A stretch of 64,000 bases of DNA from Anaerotignum neopropionicum (GCF_001571775.1 NZ_LRVM01000003.1:62001-126000); one strand, 5' to 3'. Shown: positions 1 through 10,649, numbered from the stretch's first letter. Notes: generated from the letters alone by a model not told the origin. Made by a program: numbers and translations.

Positions 1-1191
1 AATGGGCATGGAACGGCAGTTGCCGGCATTGCAGCAGGAAATGGAAGAGCAAGTGATGGTGTGAATCGCGGCGTTGCTACGGAGGCAGACATTATTGCCG
101 TAAAGGTTGGGTATAGAGGCTATGAATCCTTTGCTAGGTCTACGGAACTAATGAGAGCATTAAAATATGTAATTGACAAGGCAAGACGTTTTAATAAACC
201 TGTTTGTATTAATATGAGCTTTGGGATGAATAATGGTTCCCACCAAGGAGATTCCCTTTTTGAAACATTTATTACGGCAATTTCTACTAACTGGAAATCT
301 GCAATTGTAATTCCTACTGGTAATGAAAGCTCTGCCGGACATCATTATCAGGGCAGAATTAGCTCAAACGAAGTGCAGGAGATTGAATTTTTTGTGGGTC
401 CCGGGCTGGAAACTTCATATTTATCCATATGGAAAAACTTTGCTGATAATTTTTCTGTTGAAATGATTTTTCCGGACGGAAGCTCAACGGGTGTCGTCGG
501 TGTCGAAAGCCAGACAAAAACAATTCGACGGCCTGGATTTACTACAAATATTTTTTATGGCCAGCCTTCTCACTACTCAACAGCGCAAGAAATTTTTTTT
601 GTTTCAAATGTCACTGGAGAGCCTTTTTTTCCGGGCATCGTCAAATTAAGAATTATAGCGCAACAAATTGTTGATGGAAATTATAACATTTGGCTTCCAA
701 CGCTAGAAGAGGTTACAGAACAAACCTTTTTTGCCAATCCATCCATTTACAATACCATGACCATTCCCGCTACAGCAGCAAAAGTAGTACGGGTTGCCGG
801 TTATAATGATCGTGTGGGTAATATAGCAGTATTTTCGGGCAGAGGAAGTGTTGATGACATCAACCATATTCCGGATATTGCTGCACCGGCAGTCAATATA
901 TTATCCACAAGAAGCGGAGGTGGTTATGATACCTTTACGGGTACCAGTGTTGCTGCCCCCTTTGTGACCGGTGCGGCTGCTTTGATGATGCAATGGGGAA
1001 TTATTCAAAATAACGACCCATTTCTTTATGGAGAACGTTTGAGGGCCTTCTTACGGTTGGGTGCGCAAAGAAGGCCTGATATTGTCTATCCGAATGCATC
1101 CTTTGGCTATGGAACCCTTTGCTTATACGATACCATGCAATATTTAGTTGAATATAGATTAGGAGGAGATTACTTTTGGCTGCAAATATAG
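1..1191 (+). CDS. csp: CspA/B/C-like subtilisin family germination protease (5' truncated)
   Basis: Subtilase (peptidase S8) fragment. The frame is open from base 1, so the start and the catalytic Asp region lie outside the window. The first codons give NGHGT, the catalytic His motif; TGNESSAGHH holds the oxyanion Asn, and GTSVAAPFVTGAAALM near the C-terminus holds the catalytic Ser. The long insert between Asn and Ser is typical of clostridial Csp proteases. It is followed with a 16-base overlap by a second Csp gene, then a third and sleC, the layout known from Clostridium perfringens, where Csp proteases cleave pro-SleC during spore germination. Which of CspA, B or C it corresponds to cannot be decided here. 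Its sequence is clearly more diverged than the next two copies are from each other. Confidence 0.88.
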   Translation, partial: NGHGTAVAGIAAGNGRASDGVNRGVATEADIIAVKVGYRGYESFARSTELMRALKYVIDKARRFNKPVCINMSFGMNNGSHQGDSLFETFITAISTNWKSAIVIPTGNESSAGHHYQGRISSNEVQEIEFFVGPGLETSYLSIWKNFADNFSVEMIFPDGSSTGVVGVESQTKTIRRPGFTTNIFYGQPSHYSTAQEIFFVSNVTGEPFFPGIVKLRIIAQQIVDGNYNIWLPTLEEVTEQTFFANPSIYNTMTIPATAAKVVRVAGYNDRVGNIAVFSGRGSVDDINHIPDIAAPAVNILSTRSGGGYDTFTGTSVAAPFVTGAAALMMQWGIIQNNDPFLYGERLRAFLRLGAQRRPDIVYPNASFGYGTLCLYDTMQYLVEYRLGGDYFWLQI

Positions 1192-2906
1192 ACGAAAACG
1201 ATTTACCGTTGTCGGAATTTATAAAACTACCCACAACTGTGGACTTTAACGTAATCAATACAGATCGTTTCAAATTATTTATACAAGACAAACCCTATAT
1301 AAAATTAGGGGATCAAATGGCAAACGAGCTAGTGGTTGTGTATACTAATAAAAACAATTTACCTCTTTTGTTTGAAGAATTGGGAAATGATTTTAATGAA
1401 TTTTTCCCCAAAATCATGTCTCCCTTGGATAGCAAGAGCAATGAAGATAGTGGGATTGCACAAATTTTAAATCAGCCTTTTTTAAATCTCACCGGCAGAA
1501 ATGTCATCATTGGCTTTGTAGATACGGGGATAGACTACACTAAGGAGGCATTTCGTTTTGAGGATGGCTCCACAAAAATACTTTATATTTGGGATCAAAC
1601 CATTGATGGAAATCGGCCTGATTATCTTTATTTTGGTTCCCTTTATACACAAGATGATATCAATCGAGCTTTGAATTCCGATGATCCCTACTCTATCGTT
1701 CCTTCTATAGATGAAGATGGACACGGAACCTTCATGGCATCCGTTGCTGCCAGTAACGAAAGAGGTGAATATATCGGCGCTGCGCCAAAGGCTTATATCA
1801 TAGCAGTAAAGCTACGCCGAGCCAATGAATATTATATTGATAAATTTCTCTTGCCAAAGGATAATCCGAATCTCTATCAATCCACCGACTATGTTTTAGG
1901 CATGAAATTTATTATGGATCGTTCAGAGGAAATAAATCTACCTATTGTAATGTGTATCACTATGGGCTCAAACAGCAGTGGGCATGACGGAAATACCCTA
2001 TTTGAGGATTATATTTCTTTTGTTTCTCAAAGAGCAGGCTATGTTTTTGTTGCAGCAGCAGGAAACGAAAGCAACGCAAGGCATCATACCCAGGGATTAA
2101 TACCAAGAACAGGTACCACAGATACCTTTAGTGTGAAAGTAGGAAGACAGGATGATTCCTTTATTCTATCCATATATGGACCTGCCTATGACAAGGTATC
2201 TGTTAGTGTCACCTCCCCCACAGGAGAGGTGATTGCAAGGCTGCCATTTCGGGTGGGTCTAAAGTACAGTGAAAAGCTGATTTTTGAAAATACAACTATA
2301 ACCATTGAATATTATAAAGGCGTGAATAATATCACTTTCATTGGATTTGAACTTGCAACAGAAGGAATTTGGGACATTACACTTTTTGGAGATGCTATTG
2401 TAAGTGGAGAATACCATGCATGGCTACCTATTACAGGGCAAATCAGTCCTTTTGTTGAAATGTTTCAGCCTGTTCCAGAATATACCATTGTTTACCCGGC
2501 AACTGCTCTTAGGTGTGTCACCTGTGGGGCATATAACAGCACTGATAATAGCCTTTATATTTCTTCTTCTTGGGGACCAACAAGATTACCTCGAATGTCT
2601 CCTGATTTGGTAGCTCCTGGGGTTAATGTAGGCGGCATCTATCCCACAGGCTACGGCACAAAAACCGGAACTAGCGTTTCAGCAGCGGTTACTGCAGGGG
2701 CGGCAGCTCTTTTACTTGAATGGGGCCTCCTTCAGGGAAATATTCCTGCTATGGATGGGGATTTAGTCAGAACATTTTTAATCAGCGGAGCTACCCGTGA
2801 TGAAAATATGTTGTACCCTAATATAAAATGGGGCTATGGAAGACTTGACTTATATGGTAGTTTCACCGTCATAAAAGAATCTGTGATTAACTATTATTTA
2901 TTATAG
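1176..2906 (+). CDS. csp: CspB-like subtilisin germination protease, copy 2
   Basis: A 576-residue subtilase. The start is TTG at 1176, with AGGAGG at 1161-1166 nine bases upstream, inside the end of the preceding protease gene. Residues 1-100 look like a Csp prodomain. The triad is complete: Asp116 (FVDTG), His183 (DGHGT) and Ser500 (TGTSVSAA), with oxyanion Asn297 (AAGNES). No classical signal peptide is seen, consistent with a protein packaged in the spore. Known family role: proteolytic activation of the cortex-lytic enzyme SleC. The next gene is an almost colinear paralogue with the triad at the same residue numbers, so the two arose by tandem duplication. A 216-base gap follows, so the third copy may have its own promoter. 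Confidence 0.9.
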   Translation: MAANIDENDLPLSEFIKLPTTVDFNVINTDRFKLFIQDKPYIKLGDQMANELVVVYTNKNNLPLLFEELGNDFNEFFPKIMSPLDSKSNEDSGIAQILNQPFLNLTGRNVIIGFVDTGIDYTKEAFRFEDGSTKILYIWDQTIDGNRPDYLYFGSLYTQDDINRALNSDDPYSIVPSIDEDGHGTFMASVAASNERGEYIGAAPKAYIIAVKLRRANEYYIDKFLLPKDNPNLYQSTDYVLGMKFIMDRSEEINLPIVMCITMGSNSSGHDGNTLFEDYISFVSQRAGYVFVAAAGNESNARHHTQGLIPRTGTTDTFSVKVGRQDDSFILSIYGPAYDKVSVSVTSPTGEVIARLPFRVGLKYSEKLIFENTTITIEYYKGVNNITFIGFELATEGIWDITLFGDAIVSGEYHAWLPITGQISPFVEMFQPVPEYTIVYPATALRCVTCGAYNSTDNSLYISSSWGPTRLPRMSPDLVAPGVNVGGIYPTGYGTKTGTSVSAAVTAGAAALLLEWGLLQGNIPAMDGDLVRTFLISGATRDENMLYPNIKWGYGRLDLYGSFTVIKESVINYYLL

Positions 2907-2963
2907 TACAATTTGAGAACCCCCCTCTTTGCCAGCTTTTAGTGCAATAACCTTTTAGACTGT

Positions 2964-2999
2964 ACTGCATTTTCTTTTAAAAAATGTAGCAAATGCAGT
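2964..2999. other. Inverted repeat between csp copies 2 and 3
   Basis: ACTGCATTT (2964-2972) pairs with AAATGCAGT (2991-2999) across an A/T-rich loop in the 216-base gap between the second and third protease genes. There is no U-tract after it, so it is not a convincing intrinsic terminator. It could be an RNA-stabilising or partial attenuating stem. The rest of the gap shows no promoter I would assert. Confidence 0.4.
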
Positions 3000-3122
3000 C
3001 TATGATTCTATAAAGAATTAAAAACTATTTAGTGATACAAGAATCTAGAAACTTCATAAGCTATACCTCGCTTCACATTAGCAATCCAATACTTTACAGC
3101 AAAAGATAGGAGGTGTTTTTTA

Positions 3123-4844
3123 TTGGACACGGTTTCCAATGAATATGATTTAACTTTGGATGAATTTATTAAGCTTCCCACAACTGTAGATTTTGCTTTC
3201 GTAAATACGGATCGATTTAAATTGTTTGTTAAAGACAAACCCTATATTAAGCTGGGTACAGAAATGGCAAACGAAATGATTGTGTTATATACAAATAAAG
3301 ATAATATCCCAAAATTGTTCGAAGAATTAGGAAACGATTTTGAAGAATTCTTCCCTAAAATTATGTCGCCCATGGACAGCAAAAGCAATGATGCCAGCGG
3401 AATTACGCGAGTTCAAAATCAGCCATTTATAAAGCTTACCGGCAAGGATGTTATCATCGCCTTTGTTGATACCGGCATTGATTATACAAAGGATGCATTT
3501 CGCTTTGATGATGGTTCTACAAAAATACTTTATCTTTGGGATCAAACTATTGACGGAAACAGACCAGATTATCTTTATTTTGGTTCCGTTTATACACATG
3601 AGGATATTAATAAAGCCCTAAATCACGAAAACCCTTATGAAATAGTTCCATCTATAGACGAGGATGGACATGGTACCTTTATGGCATCCGTTGCCGCCAG
3701 CAATGAAAAGGGAGAATATATCGGGGCGGCGCCAGAAGCATACATTATGGCAGTGAAGCTGCGCCGCGCCAATGATTATTATATTGAAAAATTCCTCTTG
3801 CCTAAGGAAAATCCAAATCTTTATGAATCCACGGATTATATTTTAGGAATGAAATATATTTTTGATCGCTCAGAAGAATTAAATTTGCCTATTGTAATGT
3901 GTATCACTATGGGCTCCAACTTCAGCGGCCATGACGGAGATACTTTATTTGAACAATATATTGATTATGGTGCTCAAAGAGCCGGTTATGCTTATGTTGT
4001 TGCGGCTGGAAATGAGAGTAATGCACGTCACCACGCCCAAGGCAAGATTGTCAAAACCCGCGCAACGGATACCTTTAGCATCAATGTGGGAAAGCAGGAC
4101 GAATCCTTTCCGTTATTCATATATTCCTCGGCATACGATAAGATTTCCTTGAGCATTGCCTCTCCCACCAGCGAAGTAATTTCCCGTATCCCTTTTAAAG
4201 TTGGATTTAAATACGAGCAAAAACTGATTTCAGAAAATACAACCATATCAATTGAGTATTACAAATGTAGTAGTAATATTGCTTTTATTGGTTTTAAAAA
4301 TGCCACCAAGGGAATTTGGGATATCCAACTTTTTGGTGATGCAATTATAGACGGAGATTATTTTGTTTGGCTTCCCGTTACGGGGCAAGTAAGCCCCTAT
4401 ATTGAATTATTTAAACCCTCACCTCAATATACCATTGTTTATCCCGGCAACGGGTTTAAATCCATTACCTGCGGTGCATATAACAGTAACGACAAAAGTC
4501 TATATGTGTCTTCTTCTTGGGGGCCGACAAGGTTGCCTCGTATGGCTCCAGACTTGGTGGCTCCTGGTGTAGGTGTGCAAGGCATTTACCCCACCGGCAC
4601 GGGCTCAAAAACAGGAACCAGTGTAGCGGCAGCAATTACAGCTGGGGCTACGGCACTTTTGTTTGAATGGAGTATCGTTCAAGGGAATATACCTTCCATG
4701 GATGGAGAATTAGTCAAAACCTTCTTAATCAGTGGAGCTGGTCGAGATGAAAACAGGATATACCCCAATATTAAATGGGGATACGGAAGGCTTGATTTAT
4801 ATGGTAGTTTTAACGCAATAAAAGAATCAATTGTTGCTTATTAA
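3123..4844 (+). CDS. csp: CspB/C-like subtilisin germination protease, copy 3
   Basis: A 573-residue subtilase, colinear with the preceding gene and differing mostly by conservative substitutions. TTG start at 3123, AGGAGG at 3108-3113 with nine bases of spacing, the same arrangement as copy 2. Triad residues are Asp116, His183 and Ser500, oxyanion Asn297, so it should be a competent protease and not a pseudoprotease like C. difficile CspC. The prodomain covers about residues 1-100. It lies 31 bases before the sleC start and is probably co-transcribed with it. Retention of catalysis in all copies resembles C. perfringens (CspA, B, C) and not C. difficile. Specialisation into protease and germinant sensor cannot be read from sequence. 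Confidence 0.9.
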   Translation: MDTVSNEYDLTLDEFIKLPTTVDFAFVNTDRFKLFVKDKPYIKLGTEMANEMIVLYTNKDNIPKLFEELGNDFEEFFPKIMSPMDSKSNDASGITRVQNQPFIKLTGKDVIIAFVDTGIDYTKDAFRFDDGSTKILYLWDQTIDGNRPDYLYFGSVYTHEDINKALNHENPYEIVPSIDEDGHGTFMASVAASNEKGEYIGAAPEAYIMAVKLRRANDYYIEKFLLPKENPNLYESTDYILGMKYIFDRSEELNLPIVMCITMGSNFSGHDGDTLFEQYIDYGAQRAGYAYVVAAGNESNARHHAQGKIVKTRATDTFSINVGKQDESFPLFIYSSAYDKISLSIASPTSEVISRIPFKVGFKYEQKLISENTTISIEYYKCSSNIAFIGFKNATKGIWDIQLFGDAIIDGDYFVWLPVTGQVSPYIELFKPSPQYTIVYPGNGFKSITCGAYNSNDKSLYVSSSWGPTRLPRMAPDLVAPGVGVQGIYPTGTGSKTGTSVAAAITAGATALLFEWSIVQGNIPSMDGELVKTFLISGAGRDENRIYPNIKWGYGRLDLYGSFNAIKESIVAY

Positions 4845-4875
4845 TTTGCTTTAAAATTCTCGAAGGAGGTTGTAT

Positions 4876-6117
4876 ATGTCAAACGGCAGAATTTCTTTAC
4901 GCTCAAATTACTTAGGAGGAACAGGATTGTTAAGAATAAACACTTATCTTACAAATATAGGCATGCCCGCCGAAGGAGCAACAGTAACCGTTATAGATCC
5001 CTATGATGATTCGGTCATTGAGGAAACAAGAACAAATGCTTGGGGGGAAGTTTCGCCAATTCCCTTAAGTGCGCCCCCCGTTGATTACTCAATGGAATAC
5101 GATATGCCACGTCCTTTTAATCAATATAATGTTAGAGTTACACTGCCTGATTATGAAGAAGCCATCATCAACAATGTGCAAATTTATCCAGAAACCACAG
5201 CAGTACAAGAAGTTTCCTTAACACCTATGTTTTCAGAAATAAATATTCCGTATCCTGTTTTATTCGGAAATTTCCCTCCGAAAATACCGGAAGCGGAAAT
5301 CAAAAGGCTACCTTTTCCCAGCCAGCAGGTGGTGCTTCCTCAACCAGTTATTCCCAGTATTATCGTTGTGCATGCCGGTGTGCCTGAGGATGCATCTGCT
5401 CCAAACTATACGGTAGGTTTTAAGGACTATATTAAAAATGTGGCCAGTAGCGAAATATATGCCACATGGCCAAGGGAAACGTTAAAAGCAAACATTCATG
5501 CTATGCTGTCTTTTACGCTAAACAGAGTTTACACAGAATGGTATCGAGGAAAGGGCTTCGACTTCACCATAACAAATTCCACTGCCTATGATCAGGCGTT
5601 TACCTTCGGCAGGAATGTTTTCCAAGAAATATCCGAAGTTGTGGATGAAATATTTACAAATTATATTGCCAGACCGGATATTAGACAGCCATTGTTTACC
5701 CAATATGTAGATGGTAGGCGAGTGGTACGAGAGGGCTGGCTTAGCCAATGGGGCTCAAAAGACCTTGGAGATCAAGGCTATGACGCTTTACAAATACTAC
5801 GCAATTACTATGGCAGCAATGTTTTTTTACGAGAAGCAGAAAAGGTTGATGGAATTCCCATGTCTTTTCCGGGCTCTACCCTTGCCATTGGCTCAAGCGG
5901 TGAAAGCGTAAGAACAATTCAAGAGCAGTTAAACGCAATTTCAAACAATTATCCTCTTATTCCCAAGTTAATTGAAGATGGGTCATACGGAGAAAGAACC
6001 GCAGAATCCGTTATGGTGTTCCAGAAAGTATTTAATTTACCACAGACGGGCACAGTAAATTATCCTACTTGGTATAAAATATCCGATGTTTACGTTGCAA
6101 TTCAAAGGCTGTCCTAA
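4876..6117 (+). CDS. sleC: Spore cortex-lytic pre-pro-enzyme SleC
   Basis: A 413-residue protein. ATG at 4876 follows AAGGAGG by six bases; a TTG two codons earlier is too close to the ribosome site. The N-terminal ~130 residues (a beta-rich, carboxypeptidase-regulatory-like segment) correspond to the SleC pre/pro part; the middle holds the cortex hydrolase domain ending in a SpoIID-like motif (GWLSQWGSKDLGDQG, then ILRNYYG). The C-terminal ~70 residues are a peptidoglycan-binding domain (GSSGESVRTIQEQLNAIS, DGSYGERTAESVMVFQ). SleC is a lytic transglycosylase acting on muramic-delta-lactam cortex, kept inactive until Csp proteases remove the propeptide. Its position directly after three csp genes supports the call. 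A strong terminator follows. Confidence 0.92.
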   Translation: MSNGRISLRSNYLGGTGLLRINTYLTNIGMPAEGATVTVIDPYDDSVIEETRTNAWGEVSPIPLSAPPVDYSMEYDMPRPFNQYNVRVTLPDYEEAIINNVQIYPETTAVQEVSLTPMFSEINIPYPVLFGNFPPKIPEAEIKRLPFPSQQVVLPQPVIPSIIVVHAGVPEDASAPNYTVGFKDYIKNVASSEIYATWPRETLKANIHAMLSFTLNRVYTEWYRGKGFDFTITNSTAYDQAFTFGRNVFQEISEVVDEIFTNYIARPDIRQPLFTQYVDGRRVVREGWLSQWGSKDLGDQGYDALQILRNYYGSNVFLREAEKVDGIPMSFPGSTLAIGSSGESVRTIQEQLNAISNNYPLIPKLIEDGSYGERTAESVMVFQKVFNLPQTGTVNYPTWYKISDVYVAIQRLS

Positions 6118-6136
6118 GCTCTTTTGAACCATCAAT

Positions 6137-6192
6137 AAAAGCCCAATTGCATTACAAGATTTGTCTTTCAAATCTCTGCAATTTGGGCTTTT
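6137..6192 (+). terminator. Terminator of the csp-sleC operon
   Basis: A long stem, AAAAGCCCAA-TTGCA against TGCAA-TTTGGGCTTTT, with a second internal hairpin (AGATTTG/CAAATCT) in its loop and T-rich sequence after it. It begins 19 bases after the sleC stop and separates it from the convergent EAL gene. Confidence 0.8.
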
Positions 6193-6327
6193 ATATTTTG
6201 GGAAAAAGACAGTGGCTAAAAACGATAGACATGCTTTTTCCATTGGCATTGATTCTGCCCTGACTCAGGCAAGAAAATATGCTTTCGTGGCAAATGACAA
6301 ATAAAATGATATAGACATAAATAATAA

Positions 6328-8145
6328 TTAAACTACCACAATAGAATTTCCGTTTTCCATTTTTGCCAATTTTTTTGTCCGGGCAATCACTTTGGATAAT
6401 TCATTTAAATTTACATAAGTTTTATATTGATTTGTAACGACGGCAATGGAAATAGTGGCAAGAGAAAATGTATCCGTAAAACCATTTCTATTCCTTGAAA
6501 CAATATAACCGTTTTCAGCGTCCTCCTGGGTATAAAGAAGCTTTGCTTTTGCAGCAAATAAATCAATTATTTTGCTGCAAAAAACCTCTGAACGGTGGCG
6601 GTTTGATATAATTACAAAATCATCCCCACCAATATGTCCAACGAACTCGCCATTTTCAACGCACTCCTTCAAAATATTTCCCAATGCAACAATCATTTGA
6701 TCTCCCATTGTAAAGCCGTAGGCATCGTTATATGGCTTAAAGTTGTCAATGTCGATATATATGAGAGAAAAAGCGCTGTTCTCAATGATTTTTGTAGATA
6801 TTCGCTTCTGTATCTCCGTGTTTCCCGGTAAACCTGTCAATGGATTTGAGCATTTTGCACGACTCACTTGAATACTAATTGCAGAATTCAATAAATCCTT
6901 AATTGTAACAATGCCGTAGTAGGAATTTTTATCCGTCACCACAATTGCATCATAAACCATAGAAAGTTCTCTTTCCATTGCCAACTCGGCAACTTTTTCA
7001 ATCGGCGTTTTTTTGTCAACAGCTAAAAAATTGTCGTTAATTATTTGTTTGGCCTTAATTCTTTTGCTTAAGTCGTAACCAAATTGGCCGCTGAATCTTT
7101 CAAAAATATAGTTGCGCGTCAGCATACCGCATATGAAATTGTTTGCATCTAAAACGCACACCTCTGTGATCGTAATATCCTTTTTCATGTTATTAAAAAC
7201 TTCAAATACATTGTCTTGTAAGGTTATACAGCGATTCTTTTTGGCGAGAATTCCAATTTCCCCCAAGATACCCGTAGTGTTTTTTGAATAATTTGCATTT
7301 TCTATAAGTACTTGTCGTTCCTTAACAATATCAACAAAATTTCTGTTGGGTTTTGACAGAAAAAAGCCTTGCCCATAATCAATGTTTAATTCAATTAAGG
7401 TTTTCAACTCTGCTTCTGTTTCAATTCCTTCTGCAATTATTTTAATTCCCGACTCTTTGCAAAACTTAACAATCGCAGCCACTGCAGATTTTTTTACGGT
7501 GTCCTCATTGATATTTCGAATAAGCTGCATATCAATTTTGATGAAATTCGGCGAAAATGCACAAACGCGGTTCATCCCGGAATAACCTGACCCAAAGTCA
7601 TCAATTGCAATTTTAAAATGTTGGGATTGATAATGTGTTATGGCCGCCGTAAAGGTTTCCATATCGTTTATAGCGCTGCGTTCGGTTATTTCAAAAACAA
7701 TATCATCGGGGCATAGCCCATATTGCTTTAGCTTTACGCGAGTAAACCCTTGAAAAATGTCTGGATCATGAATGATGTTCGGGTCCACATTGATAAATAA
7801 TTTCGCATTACATGGCTTCCCCGTTGCATTTTCAAGTGCTCTCGCTCTGCATAATTGTTCCAGCTCCCACAATTTATATTGCTGTGCAGCAACCCTAAAA
7901 AGGTCTTCAATACTTAATTCACATTGAGAGATTGTAATTCTGCTAAGCGCTTCATATCCAAAAACGCTTCCATTTTCCAGGGAAATAATAGGCTGATAAA
8001 CTGTACTGATTGCGCCGGTTGTAAGAATTGTAAAAAATTCATTCACTTTATCAGTTTTCAATCGCTTCTCCCCCCTATTAATTTGATCATAAAATCTATA
8101 AGAAAAGCAATTGCTTATTGCATCAGCTAATTTTTTCATTGCCAT
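6328..8145 (-). CDS. EAL-CBS-GGDEF cyclic-di-GMP signalling protein
   Basis: About 605 residues. I chose ATG at 8145 because AAGAGG lies nine bases upstream; a TTG at 8169 is in frame but has no ribosome site. Domain order: EAL phosphodiesterase (about 45-285), with YEALSR, NVDPN, FEITER, DDFGSG, IKID, AEGIET and QGF all present, so probably active; a CBS pair (about 300-425) that may bind a nucleotide; then GGDEF (about 435-605) with GGDDF in the active site and no clear RxxD inhibitory site. It should degrade and possibly make c-di-GMP, with the CBS pair as sensor. No membrane segment. The start overlaps the 3' end of an upstream chemoreceptor gene by 23 bases, so the two are translationally coupled and probably act in one pathway. 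Confidence 0.85.
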   Translation of the reverse strand: MAMKKLADAISNCFSYRFYDQINRGEKRLKTDKVNEFFTILTTGAISTVYQPIISLENGSVFGYEALSRITISQCELSIEDLFRVAAQQYKLWELEQLCRARALENATGKPCNAKLFINVDPNIIHDPDIFQGFTRVKLKQYGLCPDDIVFEITERSAINDMETFTAAITHYQSQHFKIAIDDFGSGYSGMNRVCAFSPNFIKIDMQLIRNINEDTVKKSAVAAIVKFCKESGIKIIAEGIETEAELKTLIELNIDYGQGFFLSKPNRNFVDIVKERQVLIENANYSKNTTGILGEIGILAKKNRCITLQDNVFEVFNNMKKDITITEVCVLDANNFICGMLTRNYIFERFSGQFGYDLSKRIKAKQIINDNFLAVDKKTPIEKVAELAMERELSMVYDAIVVTDKNSYYGIVTIKDLLNSAISIQVSRAKCSNPLTGLPGNTEIQKRISTKIIENSAFSLIYIDIDNFKPYNDAYGFTMGDQMIVALGNILKECVENGEFVGHIGGDDFVIISNRHRSEVFCSKIIDLFAAKAKLLYTQEDAENGYIVSRNRNGFTDTFSLATISIAVVTNQYKTYVNLNELSKVIARTKKLAKMENGNSIVVV

Positions 8146-10024
8146 CAGTAGATACCTCTTGACGAACAAACTGCTTCATCTGCTGCTTTAATATGTTTAC
8201 TTGCTGATAGCCATCCTCACTGCCATAAGCAAATTGCTGTGCTGTTTCCGTATTCATCCTTACAATGTGCCTAATATTTTCTGCCTCAAAAGAGATATTT
8301 TTAATATCTTCTTGATCTTTTTTAACGACTTTTGAGATTTTTGAAATCATTTCCGTAATATCATTTGTTCGATTTACAACCAAGTCCAAAGAATCGGACG
8401 TATGTGAAACAGTGCGTTCGCATTTATTTGTTAATTGCAATGAGTTATCGATTAATTCCTCCGTTTCCTTAGCAGCCTGGGTAACCTTTTGTGCCAAAGC
8501 TCTTACCTCCCCCGCTACAACCGAAAATCCTCTTCCCGCTGCACCTGCCCGTGCTGCCTCTATAGAAGCATTTAGTGCCAAAATATCGGTTTGAAAAGCA
8601 ATATCATTGATTGTATTAATAATTTTTTTAATTTTAGAAGCATGGGCAGTCACATCTGTAATCGCGTTGGTTGTTTGGGACATATGCTGGCGAGTGATAC
8701 CTACTTGCTCATTCATCTCGTATGTTGCCTGACTTATTTTCTGTATCTGCTCCGCGTTGTGCTTAGAGTTGTTGGAAATTACACATAGTGTGTCTGAAAG
8801 CTGTGTAATAGATTCGTTTTGCTTTACTGCGTGAATGGAAAGATTTTGCGCACCCTCCAAAACATCCTTTACATGGCCCTCCACTCTTTGTGTCGCAGTA
8901 TCCACATTGTTTAGTGCATAATTAATATAGGACTGCATATTTTCCGCAGCAACCAAAAGGCTTTGATAATCTCCTGTGTAGTGCTCTCGATGTATCGTTT
9001 GATAAACCATATTCCCTTTTGCCATTTCCTCTAACATACTGGCCACATCCCGCATAAGGATTTGCAAAGTCTGTGCCATTTGTTCGCAGGAACAAATAAC
9101 ATCATCCAATTCATCTCCCGGTAAATGCTTTTCGCCAGAAAAATTCAAATTCCCAATTTCAATGCAATCTGCGATATGTATAATTTTACTGGTTGCCTTG
9201 CGAATTGTTTTATCCAGCATTCCTGCTGTAAAAAGTAAAATAAAGCCTAGTGATGTTGTGGCAATAATCAAAAGCAATGTCGTGTGATGTCGCTGTTGAA
9301 CCGTTTCCTGAAGGGCTAAGGTTGCAGCATGTTCCGCTTTTATCGATACAGTATCCAAAATATCATATAAATCATCTACATGCTGCTTATAATCGCCACG
9401 AATGGCAACCAAAGCTTTTTCCGTCTGCCCTGCAAAAACATAGGACATTACCTTCATCTCTTCTGCTATAAATTTGTTCAGCGTATTGTTTAGTTCCTTC
9501 ATTAATTGATCATCAGAAAAGCTTTTTTTCAAAATATTTATATCGCTAACTGTTTTTTGCACTGCTAAGTCTACCGCTTCATTGCTTTGTTCATAATCGT
9601 GGTTAATAACAGCGGAGAGAATTGTATGATCTAGGGTTACGACATCATTTCTAATCTGCATTTGTTGAATGCTATTTTTATATTCAATATCATAAAAAGA
9701 CTGCATTTTTTGCTCTGCTGTTTGCAATGCTCCAAGAATAATTAAAATCATCAAAATATTCATGCAGATTGCGATTGCACATACCAAATGCAGTTTATGG
9801 CTTATTTTTAAGTTTCGTTTTACATTAGGCACTCTTGATAGTTGTTTTTTTTGTTTTATACTGGGGAGTTTTATAAAATTTAATTTTGGTTTAATTTTAT
9901 ATATTTTTTCAAGATAACGTGTGAATTTTGTATTAAATCCTACTGCAAATTTAAAATAATGTCTTAAGCTAATTTTTCTTGAAAATTTAAAATTTGGTTT
10001 GTGTAAATTAATTTTTTTATTCAT
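8123..10024 (-). CDS. Methyl-accepting chemotaxis protein with four-helix-bundle sensor
   Basis: About 633 residues. Start at ATG 10024, where GGAG lies ten bases upstream; two earlier in-frame ATGs (10030, 10063) have poor or no ribosome sites. A basic, hydrophilic N-terminal extension of roughly 75 residues precedes TM1 ([20 protein letters not shown]), which is unusual for a chemoreceptor. Then a periplasmic-type helical sensor of the 4HB class, TM2 ([20 protein letters not shown]), a HAMP-like linker and an MCP signalling domain with the hairpin tip around [19 protein letters not shown]. The ligand is unknown. It overlaps the downstream EAL-CBS-GGDEF gene, suggesting linked chemotactic and c-di-GMP responses. 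No che genes are in the window. Confidence 0.87.
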   Translation of the reverse strand: MNKKINLHKPNFKFSRKISLRHYFKFAVGFNTKFTRYLEKIYKIKPKLNFIKLPSIKQKKQLSRVPNVKRNLKISHKLHLVCAIAICMNILMILIILGALQTAEQKMQSFYDIEYKNSIQQMQIRNDVVTLDHTILSAVINHDYEQSNEAVDLAVQKTVSDINILKKSFSDDQLMKELNNTLNKFIAEEMKVMSYVFAGQTEKALVAIRGDYKQHVDDLYDILDTVSIKAEHAATLALQETVQQRHHTTLLLIIATTSLGFILLFTAGMLDKTIRKATSKIIHIADCIEIGNLNFSGEKHLPGDELDDVICSCEQMAQTLQILMRDVASMLEEMAKGNMVYQTIHREHYTGDYQSLLVAAENMQSYINYALNNVDTATQRVEGHVKDVLEGAQNLSIHAVKQNESITQLSDTLCVISNNSKHNAEQIQKISQATYEMNEQVGITRQHMSQTTNAITDVTAHASKIKKIINTINDIAFQTDILALNASIEAARAGAAGRGFSVVAGEVRALAQKVTQAAKETEELIDNSLQLTNKCERTVSHTSDSLDLVVNRTNDITEMISKISKVVKKDQEDIKNISFEAENIRHIVRMNTETAQQFAYGSEDGYQQVNILKQQMKQFVRQEVSTDGNEKIS

Positions 10025-10649
10025 TGTCATTTTTCTCCATAATATGCTGATAAATTTTAACATTACTTAAAATAATTATAGCAGTCACATTTTTGAGAAA
10101 CTATCAAAATCATGTAAACCTTATGTTATATCTGTGTTAAATTGTGCAATTTTTCACCAAAAAGTTATAAATTGTAACAAGATAATATAACCACCATATA
10201 AAAAATTTTTTAAATTGTAAAATTTCCATTAAAATAAAAATACAATGTATTGCCAGCAGAAAGTTCAGTTGCTCTAACACGTTTTTATTTTTGACGTTGT
10301 AAAATTAAGTTTTCTGTAACCTCTAGGAGAAAGTGAAAAGATAAAACAAATGAAAAAACCTTTATATTCCAAGTATTACACTTCAGTTGAAACATCATGT
10401 AAGTCATGGTTACACAATTAACTGGTCAAAAAGAATCTCAAAACTACAAAATTACTCTTAATAAAAATCGCACAAGGTATAAAATTATCCTAGGACAAGT
10501 ACAACCAAATGGTTCGCTGTTTTTCAAATTATAAAACTGTATCATCAAAGTGACGTAGGGGATTATTTAGATTAAATGAAACAAAAGACGGTATGTTGCT
10601 TTTACAATCACAAAAATTTATATAAGATAAATTACACTTTTTTTAGAAT
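10025..10649. other. A/T-rich intergenic region, no gene seen
   Basis: About 620 bases between the divergently placed chemoreceptor start and the pheT terminator. Very A/T-rich, with stop codons in all frames and no coding signal, RNA motif or repeat I can support. The promoter for the chemoreceptor-EAL operon should lie here, but no -35/-10 pair is good enough to name. Confidence 0.5.
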
